A DNA stretch of 64,000 nt from Novibacillus thermophilus. Its GTDB lineage: Bacteria; Bacillota; Bacilli; Thermoactinomycetales; Novibacillaceae. This document shows, one piece after another, positions 49,665 through 59,037 of this stretch. The position numbers and the translations under genes are program-made. The notes under the pieces were generated by a model. It worked only from the letters and a program-made list of their open reading frames with translations, made no database searches and was not told the DNA's origin. Numbering within the stretch: the stretch's first letter is position 1; each line of letters starts with the position of its first letter. The stretch covers positions 3,286,001-3,350,000 of the forward strand of contig NZ_CP019699.1 in the NCBI RefSeq assembly GCF_002005165.1, given 5' to 3'.

Positions 49665-52600
49665 TTATACCGGTGATGCCGTCGATTGTGACAGCCCGTA
49701 AAACTCTTTCAAAGAATAGACAGTGTCCGGCGGCCGATTTGCGGCTACTTTGAGTGACCACTCCACTGCCTCCAACGTGAGAAAGAGGGGAACGTTGTAC
49801 TGTAAAGCTGTTTCCCTCAACTTAAACCCGTCGCGGGTCTGCTCCCCGCTTCGAGTTGGAATGTTCACGACGGCTTTGACGCGTTCAGCTTTGACCGCTT
49901 CTCGCGCTTCCGCCCACGTGCAGGTGTGAACGTGTAGACCGTTTTGTCGCAACGTTTCGGCTGTTCCGGGAGTGGCGAGAAGGTCCAGTCCTTTTTTCGC
50001 AAGGCGCTTCAACAGAGGGAGCGCTGCTTCTTTTTTGCTGTCGCCAATGCTGATGAGCACGCGTTTCCCACAGGCATCGTCCCACACTCCGTCCGTGTAG
50101 CCCGGTACAGACCACGGAAGGACTTTCGCCATCGCCTCCACTGCCGTCGAACCGAGGCCGATCACTTCACCGGTCGACTGCATGTTCGGGCCGACTGCGG
50201 CGTCTACCCCCGGCAACTTCGCCGTTGAAAACACTGGGGCTTTCACTGCGCATCCGGCAGGCCTCGGCAACAAGCCCAGTGGCGCCACGTCAGACAGCCG
50301 TTTACCGAGCTGCACCTCGGTCGCCCACAGCAGGACAGGATGTCCGGTCACTTTGCTCACAACGGGAGCGGTGCGCGAGGCGCGGGGGTTTACTTCCAAG
50401 ACGTACACCCGCCCGCGCCAAACGACGAACTGTATGTTGAGCATTCCTTTGTGGGGCAGCGCGCGTGCGATGCGCTCCGTGTAATCGACGATTTGCTGCT
50501 GCACAACTTTTGAAACGTCAACCGCCGGGAAAAATGCCATGCTGTCACCAGAGTGGACACCTGCCCTCTCCACGTGCTCAATCAACAGCGGGATTGTCAC
50601 GTCGCGTCCGTCCGTCACCGCGTCTACTTCGATTTCCGTTCCTTCCAGGTAGCGGTCGAGAAGGAGCGGATACGCCTGCGGAGCAAACGCCTCCCGCTTC
50701 AGCAGTGCCGTCAACTGTTCGGAAGCGTGCACGATGTGCATGCCTTGACCGCCAATGACGTACGACGGACGCAACAAGAGGGGGTAGCCGAGCTGTTCAG
50801 CCGCTTCAAGCAACACGTGATCGTTCTGCACTGCCACACCGGGGATGTGCGGGATGCCCAGCTGCTGAAGCAATGTATAAAACCGGTCGCGGTCTTCCAC
50901 AAGGTCGATGGCTTCGCGGCACGTCCCCAGAACGGGGAGCCCGGCTGCTTCCAGCTCCGCCACTAGCTTCACTGCCGTTTGACCCCCGTACTGCAACAGG
51001 ACGCCCCTCACCTGCTCTTTCCGGGCAACAGCGACGACGTCGTCTGCCGTCAACGGCTCAAAGTACAGTCGGTCTGCCGTCGCGTAATCAGTACTCACCG
51101 TTTCCGGGTTGTTGTTGACGACGACCGACGGTATGCCCATCTGCTTTAACGCTTTGACGCCGTGCACGGAGCAGTAGTCGAATTCGATGCCCTGCCCGAT
51201 GCGAATCGGTCCCGATCCGGCAACGAGCACTTTCTCCCCTTGGGCGTCGACCGGCACTTCGTCAGTTCCCGACCACGTGGAGTAAAAGTACGGCGTTTCC
51301 GCTACGAACTCGGCCGCACACGTGTCGACGCACTTGTAACCCGGTTTGAAGCCGGCCTGTTCGCACCGCTTGCGCACCGCCTGTGCGGGCACACCGAACA
51401 GCCCGGCCAAGTGCGTAGCCGTGAAGCCGAGCCGTTTGGCCTTGCGCAACTCCTCCCCGGTCACGTCCTGCCACGCCGTCTGTTTCAACTGCTGTTCCGT
51501 TTGAACGAGCGTACGGAGCTTAAACAGAAAAAACGGGTCGATATCCGTCAAACGGTGCACGTCTTCCAGCGACCAGCCCCGCCGGAACGCTTCCCCCAGC
51601 AAAAACAGCCGCTCGTCATCGGCACACTCAAGCCTGTGTTGCAACACATCGTCCGGCAATGCCTCGTGTTCCGGCTGCAGCAGGCCGTACTGGCCAACGT
51701 CGAGGGAGCGCACGGCTTTCATCAGAGCGGCTTCAAACGTCCGCTCCAGTGCCATTACTTCACCCGTCGCCTTCATTTGCGTCCCCAACACGCGGTCCCC
51801 TTGCGGAAATTTGTCAAAGGGCCAGCGGGGCAGCTTGACGGCGATGTAGTCGACGGCCGGCTCAAAACTGGCATACGTGTGGCCGGTCACTGGGTTCACA
51901 CATTCGTCCAAGTGCAAACCGACAGAAAGTTTGGCAGCGATGCGGGCGATCGGATAACCCGTCACTTTCGACGCCAGCGCACTGGAACGGCTGACCCGCG
52001 GATTCACTTCGATAATGGCATACTCTCCCGTCTCAGGGTGGAGGGCGAACTGAATGTTACAGCCGCCGACGACGCCGAGGGAGCGGATGACCTTGAGGGC
52101 CGAGCTGCGCAGCATCTGATGTTGCTGGTCGGTCAGCGTCTGCGACGGCGCCACAACGACGCTGTCGCCGGTATGGATGCCCACGGGATCGACGTTTTCC
52201 ATGTTGCACACGGTGATGCACGTGTCGTTCACATCCCGCATCACCTCGTATTCGATCTCTTTCCACCCTTTTATGCTCTGCTCGACGAGCACTTGGTGAA
52301 TCGGGCTCGCCTTCAGTCCCCGGCGCACAATTTGCCTCAGCTGCTCTTCGTCACGGGCAATGCCGCCTCCCGAACCCCCCAGCGTATACGCCGGACGCAC
52401 AATCAGCGGGTAGCCCGTCTCGCCGGCAAACGAAAGGGCTGTCTCCATATCGCGGGCGATGATGCTGGCAGGGACCGGCTCCCCGATCTGTTCCATCATG
52501 TTTTTAAACATTTCCCGATCTTCGCTGTTTTCAATTGTACGAATCGGGGTCCCCAACAATTGGACGCCGTATCGTTGCAACACCCCCGCTTTGTTTAAGG

Positions 52601-52901
52601 CGATGGCCAAGTTTAAACCAGTCTGACCGCCGGTGGTGGCGAGCAACCCGTCAGGACGCTCCCTGGCAATGATCTTCGTCACCGATTCAACCGTCAACGG
52701 TTCCAAGTAGAGGGTGTCGGCTACTTCTTCGTCGGTCATAATCGTCGCCGGGTTGTTGTTCACCAGTACGACGTGAATCTGTTCCTCTTTTAAGGCGAGA
52801 CACGCCTGCGTCCCGGCGTAGTCGAATTCCGCCGCCTGCCCAATCGTGATCGGACCGGAGCCGATGACGAGCACTTTCTGTATGTGGGGCTGTTTAGGCA
52901 T
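49665..52901 (-). CDS. carB: carbamoyl-phosphate synthase large subunit (arginine cluster)
   Basis: Uses ammonia from CarA, bicarbonate and two ATP. The 1078-residue protein has two homologous ATP-grasp halves: KVLVIGSGPITIGQAAEFDYAG at the start (quoted in full as VIGSGPITIGQAAEFDYAG) and KVLVAGSGPIRIGQGIEFDY near 555. IEVNPRVSRSSALASK and LEVNPRASRTAPVVSK are metal-binding loops. An MGS-like allosteric domain lies at about 935-1078. ATG 52901 overlaps the carA stop by eight bases. Linkage to arg genes indicates an arginine-regulated enzyme; a pyrimidine copy may exist elsewhere. Confidence 0.97.
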   Translation of the reverse strand: MPKQPHIQKVLVIGSGPITIGQAAEFDYAGTQACLALKEEQIHVVLVNNNPATIMTDEEVADTLYLEPLTVESVTKIIARERPDGLLATTGGQTGLNLAIALNKAGVLQRYGVQLLGTPIRTIENSEDREMFKNMMEQIGEPVPASIIARDMETALSFAGETGYPLIVRPAYTLGGSGGGIARDEEQLRQIVRRGLKASPIHQVLVEQSIKGWKEIEYEVMRDVNDTCITVCNMENVDPVGIHTGDSVVVAPSQTLTDQQHQMLRSSALKVIRSLGVVGGCNIQFALHPETGEYAIIEVNPRVSRSSALASKVTGYPIARIAAKLSVGLHLDECVNPVTGHTYASFEPAVDYIAVKLPRWPFDKFPQGDRVLGTQMKATGEVMALERTFEAALMKAVRSLDVGQYGLLQPEHEALPDDVLQHRLECADDERLFLLGEAFRRGWSLEDVHRLTDIDPFFLFKLRTLVQTEQQLKQTAWQDVTGEELRKAKRLGFTATHLAGLFGVPAQAVRKRCEQAGFKPGYKCVDTCAAEFVAETPYFYSTWSGTDEVPVDAQGEKVLVAGSGPIRIGQGIEFDYCSVHGVKALKQMGIPSVVVNNNPETVSTDYATADRLYFEPLTADDVVAVARKEQVRGVLLQYGGQTAVKLVAELEAAGLPVLGTCREAIDLVEDRDRFYTLLQQLGIPHIPGVAVQNDHVLLEAAEQLGYPLLLRPSYVIGGQGMHIVHASEQLTALLKREAFAPQAYPLLLDRYLEGTEIEVDAVTDGRDVTIPLLIEHVERAGVHSGDSMAFFPAVDVSKVVQQQIVDYTERIARALPHKGMLNIQFVVWRGRVYVLEVNPRASRTAPVVSKVTGHPVLLWATEVQLGKRLSDVAPLGLLPRPAGCAVKAPVFSTAKLPGVDAAVGPNMQSTGEVIGLGSTAVEAMAKVLPWSVPGYTDGVWDDACGKRVLISIGDSKKEAALPLLKRLAKKGLDLLATPGTAETLRQNGLHVHTCTWAEAREAVKAERVKAVVNIPTRSGEQTRDGFKLRETALQYNVPLFLTLEAVEWSLKVAANRPPDTVYSLKEFYGLSQSTASPV

Positions 52902-53985
52902 AAGTGGTCTCCTTTCGCTGACGGTTCACTTTGCGGACAAACTGCTGGAAGATCACTTCTGCTTCGGCAGGTCCCGGTCGGGCTTCAGGGTGAAACTGTA
53001 CGCACTGAATCGGGTAGCGCTTGTGCCTGAACCCTTCTACCGAGTCGTCGTTCACGTTCACATACGTCAGCTCCCACTCGTCAGGGTCGAGAGACTCCTT
53101 CACGACGACGTAGCCGTGATTTTGCGAGGTGATCCACACTTTGTCTGTAGACACACTTTTGACGGGATGATTGCTGCCCCGGTGTCCGTATGGCATTCTT
53201 TCTGTCGAAGCGCCAAAGGCGAGGGCGACGACTTGCTGTCCGAGGCAAATGCCGAGGGTAGGAAGTTGCTCTAACAACGGCCGTAGCCTCTGGGCGTAGG
53301 GCGAGAGTGCCTGCGGATCTCCAGGGCCGTTGGAGAGGAGCAAACCGTCGGGGCGAAGGGCTAAAATTTGTTCGTTCGACCAATTGAACGGAACGGCCGT
53401 GACCCGGCACCCGTGGGCCAAAAGCGCCTCGACGATGGACTGTTTACGCCCGTAGTCGATCAGCACAATGTGTGGTCTGCCGTCGTTTTTCCCGTACGTT
53501 TCCGGCTGTGTGACAGAGGCCTTTTGCACCCATTCAAGGGAGAGCGAATCCGGCCACTCCACGTGACGCGGCCACCGGCTTTCACAGCTCAACCTTCCCC
53601 GCACCAACCCTTTTTCCCGCACGATGGTCGTCACGGCCCGGGTGTCGATCCCGCTGATCCCTGGAATGCCGTGACGGTCCAGCTTCTCCGCCAGAGTCTC
53701 CGCCTTTCCGTAAGGGGACGGATGCGGACAGTATTCGCCAACGACAATCCCAGCAGCCTGTGGCCTCGGACTCTCGTCTTCCCCCGCGTGAACGCCGTAG
53801 TTGCCAATCATCGGATACGTAAACGTCACGATCTGCCCCCCGTACGACGGGTCAGTCAACACCTCCTGGTAACCGGTCATCCCGGTGTAAAACACGATTT
53901 CCCCCACAGCCTCTCGCGGCTGACCGATCCACTCACCGGGGAAGACGTCCCCAGTGTCGAGCAGCAAAAAAGCTTTCATCGTCAT
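52894..53985 (-). CDS. carA: carbamoyl-phosphate synthase small subunit
   Basis: Glutaminase subunit passing ammonia to CarB. The 363-residue protein has an N-terminal CarA-specific domain (GEIVFYTGMTGYQEVLTDPS, FTYPMIGNYGV). A class I amidotransferase domain follows, with the nucleophile in LGICLGQQVVALAFG and the His-Glu pair in CVQFHPEARPGP. ATG 53985 overlaps the argD stop as ATGA and has AGGAG upstream; ATG 53979 is a close alternative. It is coupled to carB. Confidence 0.96.
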   Translation of the reverse strand: MTMKAFLLLDTGDVFPGEWIGQPREAVGEIVFYTGMTGYQEVLTDPSYGGQIVTFTYPMIGNYGVHAGEDESPRPQAAGIVVGEYCPHPSPYGKAETLAEKLDRHGIPGISGIDTRAVTTIVREKGLVRGRLSCESRWPRHVEWPDSLSLEWVQKASVTQPETYGKNDGRPHIVLIDYGRKQSIVEALLAHGCRVTAVPFNWSNEQILALRPDGLLLSNGPGDPQALSPYAQRLRPLLEQLPTLGICLGQQVVALAFGASTERMPYGHRGSNHPVKSVSTDKVWITSQNHGYVVVKESLDPDEWELTYVNVNDDSVEGFRHKRYPIQCVQFHPEARPGPAEAEVIFQQFVRKVNRQRKETTYA

Positions 53986-55141
53986 TCCCCCACTCCTACT
54001 GCCGTGAACGCGCGTGTCAATAAGTCAACAGCTTGGTCGAGCTCCGCCTCACTCACAGTTAACGGCGGCAGCAGTCGCAACACGTCTGGACCTGCTGCCA
54101 GCACGAGCAACCCTTCTTTTTGGGCGGACGCGATCAGCTCTTGCGTTCGCGGTTCGTTGAGCGCGATCCCGACCATCAACCCGCGCCCCCGAATTTCAGA
54201 CACGAGGGGATGGGACTGCAAACGATGCTGAAGCCGGGATTTGAGCGTCTGCCCTTTCGCTTTTACATCGTCCAAGAACCCAGGCTGCTGCAAGACGTCC
54301 AAAACGGCAAGCCCCGCTTCCATCGCCAACGGATTGCCGCCGAACGTGGACCCGTGACTACCCGGCCCAAAGTGAGCCGCCACCTCGGACGCGGCCAGGA
54401 GACACCCGACTGGAAATCCGTTGCCCAACCCTTTGGCCAACGTGACCACGTCCGGCTGAATGTCGTACGATTCGTAGGCAAAAAGCGTCCCCGTCCGCCC
54501 CATGCCGGTTTGCACTTCGTCCACGACGAGAAGCGAGCCGCGCTCGCGGCACAACTGCTCCACCCTTTTCAACCAGACAGCGTCAGCCGGACGCACGCCG
54601 CCTTCACCTTGAACCACTTCCAGCATCACCGCCGCCGTGTGAGGTGACATCGCGCTGTCTAACGCCTTGACATCTCCCCACGGCACGGTGACAAAGCCGG
54701 GCACTAACGGCTGAAAGCCGTCTTTCACCTTATCCTGTCCCGTGGCGGTTAACGTGGCGAGAGTCCGGCCGTGAAACGACTGGGTAAAGGTGACGATCTC
54801 CGGCCGGGGCTGTTGGCTGCCTTCCGCGCCAGTTTAATCGCGGCTTCATTCGCTTCGGCTCCGCTGTTACAGAAGAAAGCGGCACCTAAACCGCTCGCCT
54901 CGGTCAGGCGTCGCGCCAGCGCCTCCTGCGCTGAAATGGGAAACAAGTTGGAGACGTGCCACAGCGCGTGCAGTTGCCGCTCCACACGCTGTACGACATG
55001 CGGGTGGCAATGGCCGATGTTGACCACCCCGATGCCCGACGTAAAATCTAAGTACTCGCGCCCGGACTGATCCCAAATGCGCGTCCCTTTCCCCTCAGTC
55101 GGCACGATGGGCCAACGCGTGTACGTCTCCATTAAGGCCAT
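53982..55141 (-). pseudogene. argD: acetylornithine aminotransferase, apparent single-base frameshift
   Basis: A PLP enzyme converting N-acetylglutamate semialdehyde to acetylornithine. The N-terminal part from ATG 55141 reads MALMETYTRWPIVPTEGKG, VNIGHCHPHVVQ and FFCNSGAEANEAAIKLARKA. After AANSPG, near 54800-54805, the frame is lost and the 5' frame stops at 54749. In the next frame the family sequence resumes directly as EIVTFTQSFHGRTLATLTAT, VDEVQTGMGRTG and TLAKGLGNGFPVG, with the PLP lysine, to the stop at 53982. One base missing in the CCGGCC run explains it; the rest is intact (about 386 residues). It may be an assembly error. The start overlaps argB by 47 bases. Confidence 0.9.
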
Positions 55142-55943
55142 CCATCTCACACCCTTCCGCGACCACTTTCGTCCCCGGAAACGAATCGTCGTGTTGGGAC
55201 AGCGTCCCTGCAAGGAAACCTGCTGCACGACCGTCTGCTATGCAAACCGTCTGCACGCCGTTCGCCACACATTCAGCCGCCGCCTTCACTTTGGGAATCA
55301 TACCGTCCCGAATGACGCCTTCGTCTATGAGGCGGGCAACGTCTCCCGGCGTAATGCGATCAATCGGATTCAAGCCGTCCCCGGCCAAAATTCCCGGGAC
55401 ATCCGTCGCCAGGACGAGACAGTCGGCCTTTAGCGCCTTCGCAACGGCCCCGGCCGCCGTATCGGCGTTAATGTTGTAGTGCTGTCCATCGCCATCGACA
55501 CCTAGGGAAGCGACGACGGGAATCCAACCGAGGGAGCGCAGCTCATGCAGTACGCTGACGTTCACCTGCTCAACCTCACCGACGAAACCGAGGCGGGGGT
55601 CTTGCTGCCGCACCCGTATCAAATTTCTGTCCACACCGGAAATACCGACGGCGGAACAACCCGCTTGTTCCAGACGGGAGACGAGTTGTTTGTTGATTGA
55701 GCCGCCTAACACCATTTCTACTAATTCTAGTACGGCCTCGTCCGTCACCCGAAGCCCGTTCACGAATTTCGCTTCCAGCGACAGCTGTTTCGCAAAGTCG
55801 TTTATACGCAGTCCGCCGCCGTGGACGATGACGACATGCACGCCTGCCTTCTGGAGTGACGCGCACTCTTGAAAAAAGGAAGCGGGCAACGTATTCAAAA
55901 GACTTCCGCCCAGCTTGACGACGATCGTCTGTTTTTCGGCCAT
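55095..55943 (-). CDS. argB: acetylglutamate kinase
   Basis: Phosphorylates N-acetylglutamate, typically the arginine-controlled step. The 282-residue amino-acid kinase has IVVKLGGSLLN at its start, VIVHGGGLRINDFAKQL, NINADTAAGAVAKALKAD (ATP site) and LATDVPGILAGDG. Start ATG 55943 has AAGGGAG upstream; the open frame extends 55 codons further without similarity to the family. It lies 67 bases after argJ and overlaps argD. Confidence 0.95.
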   Translation of the reverse strand: MAEKQTIVVKLGGSLLNTLPASFFQECASLQKAGVHVVIVHGGGLRINDFAKQLSLEAKFVNGLRVTDEAVLELVEMVLGGSINKQLVSRLEQAGCSAVGISGVDRNLIRVRQQDPRLGFVGEVEQVNVSVLHELRSLGWIPVVASLGVDGDGQHYNINADTAAGAVAKALKADCLVLATDVPGILAGDGLNPIDRITPGDVARLIDEGVIRDGMIPKVKAAAECVANGVQTVCIADGRAAGFLAGTLSQHDDSFPGTKVVAEGCEMDGLNGDVHALAHRAD

Positions 55944-56010
55944 TTTAGAAACTCTCCCTTTTCTAGCCTTTCCTCTACAGGTCACTACACAGCGGTTACC
56001 GCCCTTGTCG

Positions 56011-57273
56011 TCACGTCCGGTAACTGGAATTGATGCGCACGTAGTCATACGTGAGATCACAGCCCCAGGCCGTCGCCTCTTCTTTCCCCTGGTGCAAGTC
56101 AACGTCAATGACGACCGGGTCGTGTTTCATCGCTTCCGCCACTTTCGCCTCATCGTAATCGACGGGGAAGCTGCGGCGGACGACGGGAATTCCACCGATG
56201 GCAATGTCCACGTTGTCCGGTTGGACGGGAACGTCACTGTATCCGACAGCGCAGATGATGCGTCCCCAGTTGGGATCAGCGCCGAACACGGCCGTTTTGA
56301 CCAAGTTGGAACCGATCACCGCTTTCGCCGTCTGCCGCGCCATTTCACAACTTGCCGCGCCCGTTACACGCACTTCGATCAGCTTCGTCGCCCCTTCTCC
56401 GTCGCGGGCAATCGCCTTCGCCAGCTGTTCGTTGACATAGTGAAAGGCAGTGGCAAACGCCGCCCAATCTGGGTGCCCTTCATGGAGCGCCTGGTGCCCT
56501 GCCAGGCCACTCGCCATGGCGATGACCATGTCGTTCGTGCTCGTGTCCCCGTCGACGGCGATCATGTTGTACGTCGCATCCGTTGTCGACCGGAGCAGGT
56601 GTTCTAAAGCAGAAGGTTCAATGACAGCGTCTGTCGTGATAAACCCGAGCATCGTCGCCATGTTCGGTTGAATCATCCCCGAACCTTTTGCCGCCCCGGC
56701 CACTTGTACGTCTACCCCGTCAACTTTGACCGTCACGTGAACTTTTTTTACACACGTGTCCGTCGTTAATATGGACTGGCAAAAGTCATCGGAGGCGGAG
56801 ATGTCTTTTTGCGGCTTAAGTTCTTGAATCCCCTTGGAAATTTTGTCCATCGGCAACCGTTCACCGATCACCCCTGTCGACGCCACTCCGACGTAGTGGG
56901 GCGGTATGCCGATGACCCGGGCGGCCTCCGCCTGCATGCGGTAAGCGTCCTGCTCACCTTCAACGCCCGTGCACGCGTTAGCGTTGCCGCTGTTGACGAC
57001 GATGGCTTGCATTTTGCCGTCAACTTGCAAGCTGGATTGCGTCACCTTCAGCGGCGCTGCTTGAAACGTGTTCGTCGTGTACACGGCCGCCGTCACTGCA
57101 GGGACATCACACACGATCAGACCTAAGTCCAAGCGCTTGCGCCTGACGCCGCAGTGAACTCCGGCCGCTCTAAAACCGCGGGGAGCGGTCACATCAGGCT
57201 CTTCTACTACGCTGAACTCAGCCGATGTTTCGTTTGCGTTCCCGTCTTCCGTTGTGAGCACGCTGTTTTTCAT
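56011..57273 (-). CDS. argJ: glutamate N-acetyltransferase / amino-acid acetyltransferase
   Basis: Transfers acetyl from acetylornithine to glutamate and may also use acetyl-CoA, making the acetyl cycle. The 420-residue precursor is self-cleaved before the threonine of IQPNMATMLGFITTD, which becomes the nucleophile. NSGNANACTG and AVFGADPNWGRIICAVGYS are family motifs. ATG 57273 has AAGGAG nine bases upstream and lies 14 bases after the argC stop. Confidence 0.96.
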   Translation of the reverse strand: MKNSVLTTEDGNANETSAEFSVVEEPDVTAPRGFRAAGVHCGVRRKRLDLGLIVCDVPAVTAAVYTTNTFQAAPLKVTQSSLQVDGKMQAIVVNSGNANACTGVEGEQDAYRMQAEAARVIGIPPHYVGVASTGVIGERLPMDKISKGIQELKPQKDISASDDFCQSILTTDTCVKKVHVTVKVDGVDVQVAGAAKGSGMIQPNMATMLGFITTDAVIEPSALEHLLRSTTDATYNMIAVDGDTSTNDMVIAMASGLAGHQALHEGHPDWAAFATAFHYVNEQLAKAIARDGEGATKLIEVRVTGAASCEMARQTAKAVIGSNLVKTAVFGADPNWGRIICAVGYSDVPVQPDNVDIAIGGIPVVRRSFPVDYDEAKVAEAMKHDPVVIDVDLHQGKEEATAWGCDLTYDYVRINSSYRT

Positions 57274-57287
57274 CTGTTTCCACTCCT

Positions 57288-58322
57288 TCAAGGATATACA
57301 GGAGACCCTGTCAATCCGGCTGTCTCCGGCCAACCCATGCGAATGTTCAAATTTTGCAACGCCTGCCCAGAAGCCCCCTTCATTAAATTGTCGATGACAG
57401 ACAGCACGACAACCCGCCCGGTGCGTTCATCGACATGAAACCCGATGTCGCAAAAATTGCTTCCGGTCACGTCCTTTGTCTGCGGCCACTGCCCCGGCCC
57501 GCGCAAGCGAACAAACGGTGCCTCGTCGTAATGTTCGCGGTAGAGAGCCTGAATGTCGTCGGTTGTCACCCCGCCAGTCAGGGCTGCGTACACCGTACAA
57601 CAAATCCCACGGCTCATCGGGATCAAGTGGGGGGTAAACGATACACGGAGATCGACTCCCGCAAAGCGGCGGCAGCCGAGTTCAATTTCCGGAATGTGTT
57701 GATGGCCGTCCACTTTGTACGGCCGTACATTCTCATTCACTTCGGCGAACAGCAGCGGCACTTTCGCACTCCGGCCGGCACCGGAAACACCGGACTTGGC
57801 ATCGATGACGACAGTGCCCGGATCGATGACGTTCTCCGCCAACAGCGGCAACAACCCCGTTAGAGCTGCCGTCGGATAGCACCCGGGATTGGCGACGACT
57901 GACGCTTCCCGAATCGCCTCCCGGTTCCACTCGCTCAAACCGTAAACCGCTTGCTCTAAGTAACGCGGCTCAGCCGGTTCACGCCCATACCACGATCGGT
58001 ACTCCCCGGGATCAGTCAAGCGAAAGTCCCCGGACAAGTCGATGCAGATTAAACCGCGCTCTGCGAGCCGGGGGACCCACTGACTGCTCACGCCAGCCGG
58101 TGTAGCAAAAAAGACAACCTCTCCCGAAGACGCTATAAGATCCAGTGACCATTCAGATAACGAGTCGTGCACATGGCTCAAATGGGGGTACACCTCTCCC
58201 AACGTTTCGCCTCCAGCCGATGTGGAAATGAGGGCTCCTATCTCAATGTGGGGGTGCTGCTCACACAACCGCACCAGTTCAATGCCGCTGTAACCTGTCG
58301 ATCCTACAATAACGACTTTCAC
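57288..58322 (-). CDS. argC: N-acetyl-gamma-glutamyl-phosphate reductase
   Basis: NADPH-dependent reduction of acetylglutamyl phosphate. The 344-residue protein begins with the dinucleotide-binding VVIVGSTGYSGIELVRL. The catalytic cysteine is in VVANPGCYPTAALTGLLPL, with a GHQHIPEIE motif later and VIDNLMKGASGQALQNLN at the end. The start is GTG 58322 with a modest AAAGG site. It is the first gene of argCJBD-carAB-argF, behind the ARG-box promoter. Confidence 0.96.
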   Translation of the reverse strand: MKVVIVGSTGYSGIELVRLCEQHPHIEIGALISTSAGGETLGEVYPHLSHVHDSLSEWSLDLIASSGEVVFFATPAGVSSQWVPRLAERGLICIDLSGDFRLTDPGEYRSWYGREPAEPRYLEQAVYGLSEWNREAIREASVVANPGCYPTAALTGLLPLLAENVIDPGTVVIDAKSGVSGAGRSAKVPLLFAEVNENVRPYKVDGHQHIPEIELGCRRFAGVDLRVSFTPHLIPMSRGICCTVYAALTGGVTTDDIQALYREHYDEAPFVRLRGPGQWPQTKDVTGSNFCDIGFHVDERTGRVVVLSVIDNLMKGASGQALQNLNIRMGWPETAGLTGSPVYP

Positions 58323-58349
58323 TTTCCAAACACGCCTTTACCAACGTTT

Positions 58350-58384
58350 TGTATTATTATACATTTACACTTATATTAATACAA
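58350..58384 (-). promoter_or_regulatory. argC operon promoter with ARG-box-like palindromes
   Basis: Minus strand TTGTAT (58384-58379), a 17-base spacer and TATAAT (58361-58356). The -10 sits inside the palindrome TGTATAATAATACA (58350-58363). A second, imperfect copy, TGTATTAATATAAGTG (58383-58368), covers the spacer and -35. Tandem sites suit hexameric AhrC/ArgR. Confidence 0.7.
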
Positions 58385-58413
58385 TCCCTTTTTGGCCCTA
58401 AATCAAAAAAAGC

Positions 58414-58453
58414 ACAAAAAAAACTTGCTTCACCTGAGCAAAGCAAGTTTTTG
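58414..58453 (-). terminator. rho-independent terminator of cccB
   Basis: Minus strand AAAAACTTGCTT, a ten-base loop and AAGCAAGTTTTT, extended by further T. It lies ten bases after the cytochrome stop and just upstream of the argC promoter. Confidence 0.85.
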
Positions 58454-58462
58454 CGTGACGTG

Positions 58463-58852
58463 TTATTTTTGATCGGCCAGCCAGGCGGCCAGGTCTTCCT
58501 TAGCCTCTTCGTCCACGGCGTCGCCCTGCGGGGGCATTGATCCGATACCGTTATTGATGATGTCTAAAATTTCTTCCTCACTATACTTCGTACCGACTTG
58601 TTCCAACGACGGACCGGCACTCCCTTCCAAGTTCCCGCCGTGGCATGCAGCACACGACCCGGCGTACGCCTCCTGCGCAGCGGCTTCGTCATATGCGGCT
58701 GCACCGCCTTCTTCTGGCGCCTCCTCTTCTACGGCAGTGTCGCCGTCTTCCGTCCCTTGCTGCCCTTCTTCGTCCGTACTGGCGCCGCAACCGCTCATGA
58801 GCGCGAGCGACAGGACGACACCGAGTAGCACGTTAAGCCATTTCACTTGCAT
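58463..58852 (-). CDS. cccB: cytochrome c551-type lipoprotein
   Basis: A small electron carrier on the outer face of the membrane, like B. subtilis CccB. The 129-residue precursor from ATG 58852 has a lipoprotein signal ending LALMSGC, so the cysteine near residue 22 is lipidated via Lgt. An acidic, alanine-rich linker follows, then one haem c domain with CAACHGG and the axial methionine in GSMPPQG. GGGAGG lies eight bases before the ATG; the frame extends 16 codons further without support. TTGACA at 58944-58949 may be its -35. It sits between tkt and the arg operon. Confidence 0.92.
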   Translation of the reverse strand: MQVKWLNVLLGVVLSLALMSGCGASTDEEGQQGTEDGDTAVEEEAPEEGGAAAYDEAAAQEAYAGSCAACHGGNLEGSAGPSLEQVGTKYSEEEILDIINNGIGSMPPQGDAVDEEAKEDLAAWLADQK

Positions 58853-58983
58853 TGTCACAACCTCCCAAGTTGTTCTCACTATCGGTAGGGTGTCCGTCAC
58901 ACGTCCGGCTTATGCATGTTTCGTAGTAGTCCGTACAGACGTTTGTCAAGGCTACGTGTCCGGAACGTCGGCCGATCCCATGT

Positions 58984-59019
58984 AAAAAACTCCGATCGAC
59001 CATTTCCTGCCGATCGGAG
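58984..59019 (-). terminator. rho-independent terminator of tkt
   Basis: Minus strand CTCCGATCG, a 12-base loop and CGATCGGAG, followed by TTTTTT. It lies about 20 bases after the tkt stop. Confidence 0.88.
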
Positions 59020-59037
59020 CTTGGCCTGATTGATCCG

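Noticed and set aside
51162-52598. 478-codon open frame on the plus strand opposite carB
   Set aside because: It lies wholly antisense to a strongly conserved gene, has low-complexity Arg/His/Gln-rich content typical of the complement of GC-rich coding DNA, and has no ribosome site.
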